In this document: positions 9,979 through 18,603 of the stretch, one piece after another
Layout of the letters: every line of letters begins with the position of its first letter
Position numbering within the stretch: position 1 is the stretch's first letter
Assembly: GCA_022780025.1 (NCBI GenBank)
Contig: JALEXS010000036.1
Coordinates: forward strand, 1-45,642
Direction: 5' to 3'
Origin: Mollicutes bacterium
Lineage (GTDB): Bacteria; Bacillota_I; Bacilli_A; RFN20; CAG-826
DNA: 45,642 nt
Notes under the pieces: generated by a model
Told to the model about the DNA's origin: nothing
What the model saw: only the letters and a program-made list of their open reading frames with translations
The model's database searches: none
Program-made: the position numbers and the translations under genes

Positions 9979-11962
9979 TTTCTTTTACCCCCTTTAATGC
10001 ATTATTAATTCTTTCTTTAACAATACGTGGCATTTCAACTTTTGGAGCATCTGGATATAATAACCAAGTTGCTGCGTAGTGAGTATCACTTACTTTAAAG
10101 AAAGGTGGCTCATATTTAAAATCAATTGCCATCGCATATTTACTTCTTAAAGCAAAAGCATCTCCTTTAGGTGGGAAACGTAAATCAGGTGGAGTACCTG
10201 GAATTGCTTCAAGTTTTTCTTTAGAATCGATATCAGGAATAGATGATAATAAAGCCCATGTGTAAGGATGTTTTGGTTCGAAGAATACTTCACTTGATAA
10301 GCCATATTCAACAATCTTACCAGCATACATTACAGCGACACGATCAGCCATATTAGCAACAACACCTAAATCGTGAGTAATAAATATACAACTTAATCCT
10401 CTTTCATGTTTAAGTTTATTAATTAATTCAAGAATTTGAGCTTGAATAGTAACGTCAAGAGCAGTTGTAGGTTCATCACAAATTAAAATATCTGGATTAG
10501 CAGTTAAAGCAATTGCGATAACAATTCTTTGTCTCATACCACCACTAAATTCAAATGGATATTGCTTAAAACGTTTTTCAGGAAGAGGAATACCAACTTC
10601 TTTCATAACATCTAAAGCCATCTTTTTAGCTTCTTTTTTAGTAATTTTTGTTTTATTAACAAATTCTTCTTTAGCAGCTTCGATTTCTTTTTCTAATTTA
10701 GATATTTCTAATAAATAAGAAGCATAATCTTTATTTGGAATTTCTTCTAAAACTAATTCTTTTTTATCAGAAGTACGAGTTAAATTAATTTCAAAATTCT
10801 TCTTTTTCTCTTTATTAAATTTTTTAGTAGCTAATTCATTACGAGCTAAAATTTCATCAATTTCTTTAAGCAAATCAGGATTAGTTTGTTCTAATTCTCT
10901 ACGTAATAAACTAATCTTATTTTTATAATCGCTAATCTTATAATTGATAGAATCAACAGTTTCTTTTAACTTTAAAGTAATCTCAGCTTTATACTCAAGA
11001 TTATCTTTTTTAGCAACTACTTTAGCTTTCTTTAATCTAACTAATAATAATGGTTTTAATTCTAAATATCTGAGTTTAGCAGACTTTTTATTATTTTTAA
11101 TATAGTTTTTACGGTCTAAAATTCTTTTAAGATAATCAAATTCACCATCAATATTAAAATTCTTTTTATATTCTAAAATTTCTTCTAATGACTTTTGAGC
11201 ATGAGCTAATCTAATATCATAAACTTTATTTTTTTCTTCATCTTGAGATAAAGCTTTATGTCTATTAATATGATCGATTTGATAATTTAAATTATTTATT
11301 TCAACATCTAATAAATCATAAATTTTTCTAAAATGTTCTTTGATTTTTTCATCTAAAGTTAATTCATTTGTAGCTTCTTTAATTTCTTTATTTTTCTTAA
11401 TAAGTTTTTGTTCTTTTTTATAATCTTTTTCAAATTGATCTAATAAGCTTAACTCATTATCACATTTACTAATTTCATATTTATAATTAGCACGATTATT
11501 ACGGTAAGCAACTAATTCTTTAGAAATTAATTCATTATATCTTTTCTTTAAGATATTTGAATTAATCATTGTTGCTTCAATAATTTGTTTACCTACTTTC
11601 ATAATAGGATTTAAAGAACTAAGAGGATCTTGGAAAATCATTCCAATTTTATGTCCTCTAATACGGTGAAATTCTTCTTCACTAACTCTAACTAAATCTT
11701 CGCCTTCATAAAGAATTTGACCACTTTCAATAATAGCATTTTTAGGTAAAATACCCATGATAGTTTTACTAGTAACACTTTTACCGCTACCACTTTCACC
11801 GACAATGCATAAAGTTTCACCTTTATATAAATCAAAGCTTACACCTCTAACAGCATAAACCATCCCTGAATCGCTTCTAAAAGAAACTCTTAAGTTTTCT
11901 ACACTTAATACTTTTTCTTTATCTTTATATGTAATATTAACTCTTTTTTCCATATTATTCAT
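9965..11962 (-). CDS. oppD: Oligopeptide ABC transporter ATP-binding protein OppD with large internal coiled-coil-like insert
   Basis: Walker A GESGSGKS, Q-loop MIFQDPLSSLNP, signature SGGMRQR, Walker B ILICDEPTTALDVT, HPYTWALLSSIP. True start may be the Met at 11953. Confidence 0.93.
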   Translation of the reverse strand: MNNMEKRVNITYKDKEKVLSVENLRVSFRSDSGMVYAVRGVSFDLYKGETLCIVGESGSGKSVTSKTIMGILPKNAIIESGQILYEGEDLVRVSEEEFHRIRGHKIGMIFQDPLSSLNPIMKVGKQIIEATMINSNILKKRYNELISKELVAYRNNRANYKYEISKCDNELSLLDQFEKDYKKEQKLIKKNKEIKEATNELTLDEKIKEHFRKIYDLLDVEINNLNYQIDHINRHKALSQDEEKNKVYDIRLAHAQKSLEEILEYKKNFNIDGEFDYLKRILDRKNYIKNNKKSAKLRYLELKPLLLVRLKKAKVVAKKDNLEYKAEITLKLKETVDSINYKISDYKNKISLLRRELEQTNPDLLKEIDEILARNELATKKFNKEKKKNFEINLTRTSDKKELVLEEIPNKDYASYLLEISKLEKEIEAAKEEFVNKTKITKKEAKKMALDVMKEVGIPLPEKRFKQYPFEFSGGMRQRIVIAIALTANPDILICDEPTTALDVTIQAQILELINKLKHERGLSCIFITHDLGVVANMADRVAVMYAGKIVEYGLSSEVFFEPKHPYTWALLSSIPDIDSKEKLEAIPGTPPDLRFPPKGDAFALRSKYAMAIDFKYEPPFFKVSDTHYAATWLLYPDAPKVEMPRIVKERINNALKGVKENEGE

Positions 11963-13973
11963 CCGATCCTTTCAAAGATGGGTTAAAGGCATCTCTAAGC
12001 CCATTACCAAATAAATTAAACGAAATCATTAATAAAGCAATAATAATAGCAGGGACAACTAATAAATGAGGATAAGATTGAAGGAATTTTTGGTTATCAG
12101 ATAAAATAACACCAAGAGATTGTAATCCTTTAAGTCCAAGTCCTAAATAAGATATAGTAGCTTCACTAAAAATAACGCTAGGAATCATTAATACACTACT
12201 TGTAATAATAGTACCCATTGCATTAGGTAAAATGTGTCTAAAAATAAGTCGAACATTGCCAGCACCTAAAGTTCTACTAGCTAAAACGTATTCTCTACCT
12301 CTAAAACGATAGAATTGAGTTCTAGTAACAGCACTAGTTCCAATCCAACCAGTTAAACATAATGCTAAACAGAATATCCAGAATGATTGACCAAATTTTA
12401 AGATCATTAAAGTCATCATAACGATCCAAGGTATACCACTTAAAATATCAGTAAATCTTTCCATAAGTAAATCTGGTAATCCACCAAAATATCCAGCAAT
12501 AGACCCCCAAACTAAACCAAAGATAAAACAGATTGCACTAGATATTAAACCTAATAATAAAGATGTTCTTAAACCAATAAAAACAATTTTAAGTAAATCT
12601 TGTCCTACTTGATTAGTACCAAATAAGAAAGTAGGCATCTTGTCATAACCTAATAATTTATAATTATAAATACCACATTCAAATTTATAATAAACATTAC
12701 CAGTTTCATCACTAGATAACTTAACACTATTAACATAGACTATTGGAGTATCATCATATCCCATTTCATAAAGATTAACATTTATATAATTACTACGATT
12801 TGTAATAAAATCTTTAGGTAATTTACCTTTATCAATATAATTTTGAATACTACTTTGATCAATTGTCATTTGCTTTATACCATAGACTGCATCATAAGCA
12901 TCATAAGTAAAATCAACATAATAACAAGTAGCACCCTTAAGTTCACGGGCACCATTACCAAAACTATAAATATTCCAATAACTTAATTTATCACTACTAT
13001 CAATATATAATTTTTTACAAGCATCAGTAATAGATACATTTTCATCAGTAGTATTATTTACTTCATAGAAGAAATTCTTAATTGGAATAAATGTATTAGT
13101 TTTACTACTAGCTTTTAAATTAAATGAAATATAAGCATTTTCATATTTTGTAATTGTAGGAGCTTTTTCAGTTAATATAGAATTTAAATTAATAATTTTA
13201 TTATTTACTTTTTCATTAAAATCTTTTAAAACAATTTGATTTTCATTTAAAACTCCTGCTTCTTGAGTTTCACTAGGATATTCAAAAGTAATTGAATATT
13301 CACCTAATTCATAACCATCATAAGTATCATCACTAAGCATATAATTAATTAAATAATTATTAGTACTTAAATCAATAGATATTGAAGGAGAGAAATATTT
13401 AACTAAGTGGTTATTAATATATTCTTCACTATCATTACTTAATTTATCACTAGAAATAATAATACTTCCACCATTACCATAAGGAGAAGGAACATTAGTG
13501 ACACCTTGTTTAGGTAAAGATAATTTAACTATACTACTTTTTTCAAAACTAATTGTATATCCTTGAACTTTACTTTCACCAGGATACATATAACCATTAC
13601 TATCTTTAGTAGATGGATCAGCTATTTTATCTTTATATTCAACAGTTCCATCCCAAAAACCAGTACCAGCATCAAATAATTTAGGTGGCAAAAATTGTTC
13701 AACTGGATGTTGTTTTTCTGTATCATAAGTAATCGCTACAGGTAAAACAAAACTTAAAACAAGTAAAACACCTAAAATAACTGCGCCAGTAACACTAGAT
13801 TTATTCTTACAAAATCTTTTTAAAGCATCTTTAAAGAATGTGGTAGGTTTATTTTTAAATTTAGTATCATGAATTGATTTATCAATTTGAACTAATTTAA
13901 AATCATCATTATTTAATTTAACAGAATGAGAAACATTACCACTATCAATATATTGAAATTCTTTTTCTTCCAT
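11955..13973 (-). CDS. oppC: Oligopeptide ABC transporter permease OppC with ~360-aa insert after TM1
   Basis: FLFGTNQVGQDLLKIVFIGLRTSLLLGL and EYVLASRTLGAGNVRLIFRHILPNAMG permease motifs. Confidence 0.92.
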   Translation of the reverse strand: MEEKEFQYIDSGNVSHSVKLNNDDFKLVQIDKSIHDTKFKNKPTTFFKDALKRFCKNKSSVTGAVILGVLLVLSFVLPVAITYDTEKQHPVEQFLPPKLFDAGTGFWDGTVEYKDKIADPSTKDSNGYMYPGESKVQGYTISFEKSSIVKLSLPKQGVTNVPSPYGNGGSIIISSDKLSNDSEEYINNHLVKYFSPSISIDLSTNNYLINYMLSDDTYDGYELGEYSITFEYPSETQEAGVLNENQIVLKDFNEKVNNKIINLNSILTEKAPTITKYENAYISFNLKASSKTNTFIPIKNFFYEVNNTTDENVSITDACKKLYIDSSDKLSYWNIYSFGNGARELKGATCYYVDFTYDAYDAVYGIKQMTIDQSSIQNYIDKGKLPKDFITNRSNYINVNLYEMGYDDTPIVYVNSVKLSSDETGNVYYKFECGIYNYKLLGYDKMPTFLFGTNQVGQDLLKIVFIGLRTSLLLGLISSAICFIFGLVWGSIAGYFGGLPDLLMERFTDILSGIPWIVMMTLMILKFGQSFWIFCLALCLTGWIGTSAVTRTQFYRFRGREYVLASRTLGAGNVRLIFRHILPNAMGTIITSSVLMIPSVIFSEATISYLGLGLKGLQSLGVILSDNQKFLQSYPHLLVVPAIIIALLMISFNLFGNGLRDAFNPSLKGSDE

Positions 13974-13975
13974 AA

Positions 13976-15010
13976 TTAATTCTTAGCCCCCATTCTAATA
14001 CGTGGATCAATAAAGCCATAAGATAAGTCTACTAAAACGCCAGCAAGTAAACTAATAAGAGTAAATACAGCCATATCAACCATTAAGACGTTATAATCTT
14101 TTAAATTAATAGCATCTATAAATAAACTTCCAATTCCAGGGATAGCATAAAGTTGTTCAAGAATCATACTACCGCCTAAAACACTAATAAATGAAGAAAT
14201 AATTGATGGTAAAATAGGAACCATCGCATTTCTTAAAGCATGTCTAATAATTGATTGAGTTTTTGTTAAACCTTTAGTTCTAGCAAGTAAAAGATAATCA
14301 CTACTCATAACTTCACAAAGTTCAGCTCTAGTAAAACGTGTATAACTAGCAACAGAACCAAAACAAAGTGATAAAACAGGTATGACATAACCTGCTACTT
14401 TTGTACTAGTTGAGGCTGTTTCACTTGGCCATTGCATAGGTAGCCAATTATTAGAAAAACAAAGCCAAAGCATTAATAAAGAAATAACAACAAAACTAGG
14501 AACACTAATAAAAACCATAACAATAGTTGATATAAAGTGATCAGTTAATTTATTCTTTTTTAAAGCAGCGACTATACCAAATAAAATTCCTAAAGGAACA
14601 CTAATAAATACAGATATAATATTAATTCTTAAAGAATATGTTAATCTACCAGCAATAATGCTCATTGCATCGACATTAGGATCAATATCAGTTGATGTAC
14701 CCCAATCCCATTTTGTAAAAATGTTCCTTAGCCAGTTTCCATATTGGCTCATAACTGGTGTTGAATAATAATAATATGTACCAAAACCATAGTCATATTG
14801 CCATAAAAGTTCACCATAAGCTGGGTTAGGTTCACTGAAAGCTTTAACATAACCTAAAGCTACTTGTTTTTGATAAAAACCAAAAACAACACTAGGAAGT
14901 CCTGCTGGCTTAGAAATAGGAAGCATTTTCATAAATATAAAAGTTAAACTAAGAATAATAAAAGCAGTAACAACAGCTAATAAGATTCTTTTAATAACAT
15001 ACTTTGTCAT
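13976..15010 (-). CDS. oppB: Oligopeptide ABC transporter permease OppB
   Basis: MTKYVIKRILLAVVTAFIILSLTFIFMKMLP N-term; DYLLLARTKGLTKTQSIIRHALRNAMVPILP EAA-loop motif. Confidence 0.92.
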   Translation of the reverse strand: MTKYVIKRILLAVVTAFIILSLTFIFMKMLPISKPAGLPSVVFGFYQKQVALGYVKAFSEPNPAYGELLWQYDYGFGTYYYYSTPVMSQYGNWLRNIFTKWDWGTSTDIDPNVDAMSIIAGRLTYSLRINIISVFISVPLGILFGIVAALKKNKLTDHFISTIVMVFISVPSFVVISLLMLWLCFSNNWLPMQWPSETASTSTKVAGYVIPVLSLCFGSVASYTRFTRAELCEVMSSDYLLLARTKGLTKTQSIIRHALRNAMVPILPSIISSFISVLGGSMILEQLYAIPGIGSLFIDAINLKDYNVLMVDMAVFTLISLLAGVLVDLSYGFIDPRIRMGAKN

Positions 15011-15066
15011 CCTCTTCCTCCTAAATATACTTTTAATATTATATCAATAATATTAAATATGAAAAA

Positions 15067-15110
15067 GAAGAAATTAGCACAAGTATGATAAACTTGTGCT
15101 AATATTCTTC
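15067..15110 (-). promoter_or_regulatory. Long hairpin in the oppA-oppB intergenic gap (attenuator/processing candidate)
   Basis: ATTAGCACAAGT (15073-15084) / ACTTGTGCTAAT (15092-15103), 12-bp perfect stem, extendable by gaagaa/ttcttc around a bulged A. Confidence 0.7.
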
Positions 15111-15131
15111 AATTAATTAAATAATAACTAA

Positions 15132-17996
15132 TTAACCTTGATATGGGTTACGTTTTGTGTGTTTAACTTCAATATAACTTGATGAAGTTAATGTATCACT
15201 ACCACTAACAAATTGCATATCATAGTTAATTTGGAATGTAACTTTTGTACCAGTAATAATCTTGTCACTATTATCAGCATTAGTTGCATCATATTTGATT
15301 TTAAATGTAATAGTACCAGCATCACTATCTGCACCAGTAACTACTGCATCATTAACTAAATATGTAGCATAAGCAGTTTCAGATTGACTCTTATTATATT
15401 GGACGAAGACATAAATTCCATCATCACTATTAATAGCAACTTTTACATCTTTAGAACCACTAAGAATACTAGCTTTTGTCCAAGAAATAACTACATCATA
15501 AGATTTATCTTCTGAATTAAATTCCATCTTACTAACTTTTAAAGTAAATGGAGCAACGATTTGACCTTTAGAATCAATTGAAGTACCACTATTAGCAGCA
15601 GTAAATAAACTATCAAATGACCAAGTTTTACCTTCATAAACTAATGTATTATCAATGGTATCAGTTGGAACGCCCCAGTTAAGAGTAAATCCACTACTAT
15701 CATCACTCTTTAAAACTTCTAAGAAGTTTAATGGGTTTAAAGCATTACCAGAAATAGAACCAAATCCTAAATCGAAGTTACCAACTTGTAAATGTTTACT
15801 ATAAACATCTTCATAGTTACTAGTACCATCATGATTTACGACATCTAATTTAAATTTACCACCACTAACGGCGTTATCATTAAATGCACTTTCAATGTAT
15901 TCTTCAATCTTAGCACCATAGTTTTTAGTATCATCAGTATTCATCCAATAAATATCGATTGTTTCGTGATTTTTATTTGGATTAGTTAAGTCATAACTTC
16001 CTGCAGCAACACATTCTTGAAGAGCTTTTTTAAAGTGATTAATTGCAGCATCTTTATCATAACCATAAGTTTCTGGGAATCTAGTAGCTAAATTAGCTTT
16101 ATGATAAACTGTATCGTTATAAGATAAACCTGCTTCTGGATCATATAAATAAGCATCACCGAAGTAATCTTGTGAAGGAATTGTACCTAAACTTTCAGCA
16201 TATTCTTTTCTATTAATACATTCATTTAAACCTCTTAAGAAATTCTTATTAGACATAAGAGCTTTAACGGTGTATTTAACACTATTTGCTTTCTTTTTAA
16301 ATACTTTTTCATAGTGAGCATCCCATTGTGCTTGAGTTGCACTATTAACATTAAGTTTAAATGTAGAATCACCTAAAGTTTCATGTTTTCTAGGATCACT
16401 AGCATATTTTTCAAGTTGACCTTGAGGAATTGAAGAAGTATCAATTACTCCTTGTTCAAACAAATTTAAGACAGTTTGTTCATCTGCTCCTGCTTTAATA
16501 AAGCAGTGAATTCCAGGAATCTTATATCTAGATTTAATTGATTCATCATTATCTTTATAAATGTTATCGATATATTTATCATTCTTTTTAAAGACAATTT
16601 CATTTTGATCACTGTTCCAGCTTTCAAGCATATAAGGCCCCAAGCAAAGAATATTATCAACAACAGTTCTATTATGTTTACTATCGTTAGATCCGTAATA
16701 TGTCATACCACCGATTTCAGTAACAAAATCTTTTGGGAATGGCATTGTAAGATTACCAGCTAAACTATATTTAGCATAGAATGTTGTAGTTGATTTAGCT
16801 AATGTAAATACTAAAGTATCTTTTGTTCCTTCTTTAACTTTAATACCAACATTTAACTTTTCCCATAATTCATCATCAACACCACCATCACTTAAGTTAT
16901 AGTAAGCATTAGCACCAGCTAAAGTACCATCACTTGTAATAGAAGTCATTTCAGCACCACGGGATAAATTATTTTTCTTAGTTAATAATTGTTTATAAGC
17001 GTTGATATAATCTTCAATTTCAACTGGTCTACCATCATATCCTTTACCAGTAGAAGCATCATATTTTCCTAATTTTGTAGATGTTGTTCTATAAACTAAT
17101 CCACTATTTTCATATGTTTTAACTTTAACTTCAAATTGAGTAGCAAAGCCACTAGCATTAGCATTAGTTGGAACTGGATTTTCACTAATTGCTAAACTTG
17201 GATACCATTCATAACCAGTTTTAGTCTTATTCATTTTAGTTGACCATAAACCAGTAGAAATATAACCATATAAATCACCAGTAACACTACCTTGAGAATT
17301 CAAGTAATTAATATTACTTGGTTTAGTTGAAAGTAATGAGTGATAATATGACTTCCATTCAGTATTTTGTGAAGCATTAGCAAGTTCAGCAGGTTGAGTA
17401 ATTTCACCATCTGTTAAATTACCATAACCATAACCTGGAATATATTTATCAGCACCAGTTTTAACACGTGGATTATATAAAACATATCCACCATTTTGGA
17501 ATAAAGTAATACCCATTAAGGAATTATCTAAAGCCCAACCTTCAAGTTTTCCAATAATTTCAGCTTTTTCTTCATAAGATTTAGCTTGGAAATTATAACC
17601 ACCACTAGCTTGAGATGCACTTTCTTCTACTTTAATAGTAATTTTTTTACTAATACCACCATAAGTAGCTGTACAAGTAATAATTGCTTCACCAACACCA
17701 TTAGCAGTAATTTGACCATTTACTGGATTAACAGTAACGATACTAGGAGCACTTGAAACATATTCAAATTCTTTAGTAGCATTAGATGGGCTAATTTCCA
17801 TTGGAACTACAGAATTAATTTCTCCTTTATACATTAAATTATTACTAACACCAGCTTGTAAAGTGAAATCCTTAACATCTACTTTTTGAGTAGGTGATGG
17901 TGGAGTTGGTGTATCAGGGGTTTTTCGACAACTAGTAGCACCAAACGTGACTAAGCATAGAGTTGCAAATCCTAGTACAAACTTACCTTTTCTCAT
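15132..17996 (-). CDS. oppA: Oligopeptide-binding lipoprotein OppA with N-terminal BIG2-like Ig domain
   Basis: Lipobox VTFGATSCRK; Ig-like segment SPSNATKEFEYVSSAPSIVTVNPVNGQITANGVGEAIITCTATY; SBP_bac_5-like body; first gene of opp operon. Confidence 0.88.
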   Translation of the reverse strand: MRKGKFVLGFATLCLVTFGATSCRKTPDTPTPPSPTQKVDVKDFTLQAGVSNNLMYKGEINSVVPMEISPSNATKEFEYVSSAPSIVTVNPVNGQITANGVGEAIITCTATYGGISKKITIKVEESASQASGGYNFQAKSYEEKAEIIGKLEGWALDNSLMGITLFQNGGYVLYNPRVKTGADKYIPGYGYGNLTDGEITQPAELANASQNTEWKSYYHSLLSTKPSNINYLNSQGSVTGDLYGYISTGLWSTKMNKTKTGYEWYPSLAISENPVPTNANASGFATQFEVKVKTYENSGLVYRTTSTKLGKYDASTGKGYDGRPVEIEDYINAYKQLLTKKNNLSRGAEMTSITSDGTLAGANAYYNLSDGGVDDELWEKLNVGIKVKEGTKDTLVFTLAKSTTTFYAKYSLAGNLTMPFPKDFVTEIGGMTYYGSNDSKHNRTVVDNILCLGPYMLESWNSDQNEIVFKKNDKYIDNIYKDNDESIKSRYKIPGIHCFIKAGADEQTVLNLFEQGVIDTSSIPQGQLEKYASDPRKHETLGDSTFKLNVNSATQAQWDAHYEKVFKKKANSVKYTVKALMSNKNFLRGLNECINRKEYAESLGTIPSQDYFGDAYLYDPEAGLSYNDTVYHKANLATRFPETYGYDKDAAINHFKKALQECVAAGSYDLTNPNKNHETIDIYWMNTDDTKNYGAKIEEYIESAFNDNAVSGGKFKLDVVNHDGTSNYEDVYSKHLQVGNFDLGFGSISGNALNPLNFLEVLKSDDSSGFTLNWGVPTDTIDNTLVYEGKTWSFDSLFTAANSGTSIDSKGQIVAPFTLKVSKMEFNSEDKSYDVVISWTKASILSGSKDVKVAINSDDGIYVFVQYNKSQSETAYATYLVNDAVVTGADSDAGTITFKIKYDATNADNSDKIITGTKVTFQINYDMQFVSGSDTLTSSSYIEVKHTKRNPYQG

Positions 17997-18029
17997 AATT
18001 TTTACCTCCTATAATAAAAATAAACAAAA

Positions 18030-18096
18030 ATATTTCATTCTATTTATGCTTTGTAAATATATAACTTTTTAAGTTATATTTTTAAATATGAAATAT
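18030..18096 (-). promoter_or_regulatory. Nested inverted repeats in oppA leader
   Basis: ATATTTCAT (18030-18038)/ATGAAATAT (18088-18096) encloses ATATAACTT-TTT-AAGTTATAT (18059-18079). Confidence 0.45.
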
Positions 18097-18133
18097 CTAT
18101 TAATAAAAAATTAATAAATATTCAATAGTAATG

Positions 18134-18160
18134 ATTATATCACACTTTTTTTATATACAA
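18134..18160 (-). promoter_or_regulatory. Candidate oppA promoter
   Basis: On the minus strand, TTGTAT (18155-18160) and TATAAT (18134-18139, TGTGATATAAT context), 15-nt spacer. Confidence 0.4.
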
Positions 18161-18537
18161 AAATATAAAATTAACGCAATTAATAAAAAAATAAAAGAAA
18201 TAAATATATATCCAAGGGGTGAAAGTTTATTTTCTTTACGATTTTTTTGCTTTTTTTCTTTATATTCATAAAGATCTTTATACTTTTTTTCTTTCTTAAT
18301 ACTTAATGAATATGGGATTACACTAAATCCATAACTAATAGAATCAAAAAATCCTTCATTATTAACATAAGATAATAAACCAATAATAAATACAAAAAAT
18401 CCAGCTAAAAATAATCCATCACAAGCGATAGCTAAATTCATATTAAATCTTATTAGATAATAAATTAAAAAGAATATAATTCCGATAACTAATCCAATAA
18501 GAGCACTAAATAAAATAACTTTTAATTTATTCTTCAT
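18151..18537 (-). CDS. DUF3899-like small membrane protein
   Basis: Hydrophobic segments with CDGLFLAGFFVFIIGLLSYVNNEGFFDSISYGF, resembling the DUF3899 family. Confidence 0.6.
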   Translation of the reverse strand: MKNKLKVILFSALIGLVIGIIFFLIYYLIRFNMNLAIACDGLFLAGFFVFIIGLLSYVNNEGFFDSISYGFSVIPYSLSIKKEKKYKDLYEYKEKKQKNRKENKLSPLGYIFISFIFLLIALILYFCI

Positions 18538-18558
18538 TTTTTACTTTTTAATAACAAT

Positions 18559-18580
18559 AAGGAGCTCAAACGAGCTCCTT
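18559..18580 (-). terminator. Terminator downstream of S8 protease
   Basis: AAGGAGCTC AAAC GAGCTCCTT perfect 9-bp stem. Confidence 0.7.
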
Positions 18581-18603
18581 AATTATAACTTAATTTAAAC
18601 TAA

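Noticed and set aside
16466-16663. 65-aa minus-strand ORF
   Set aside because: Out-of-frame shadow ORF inside oppA.
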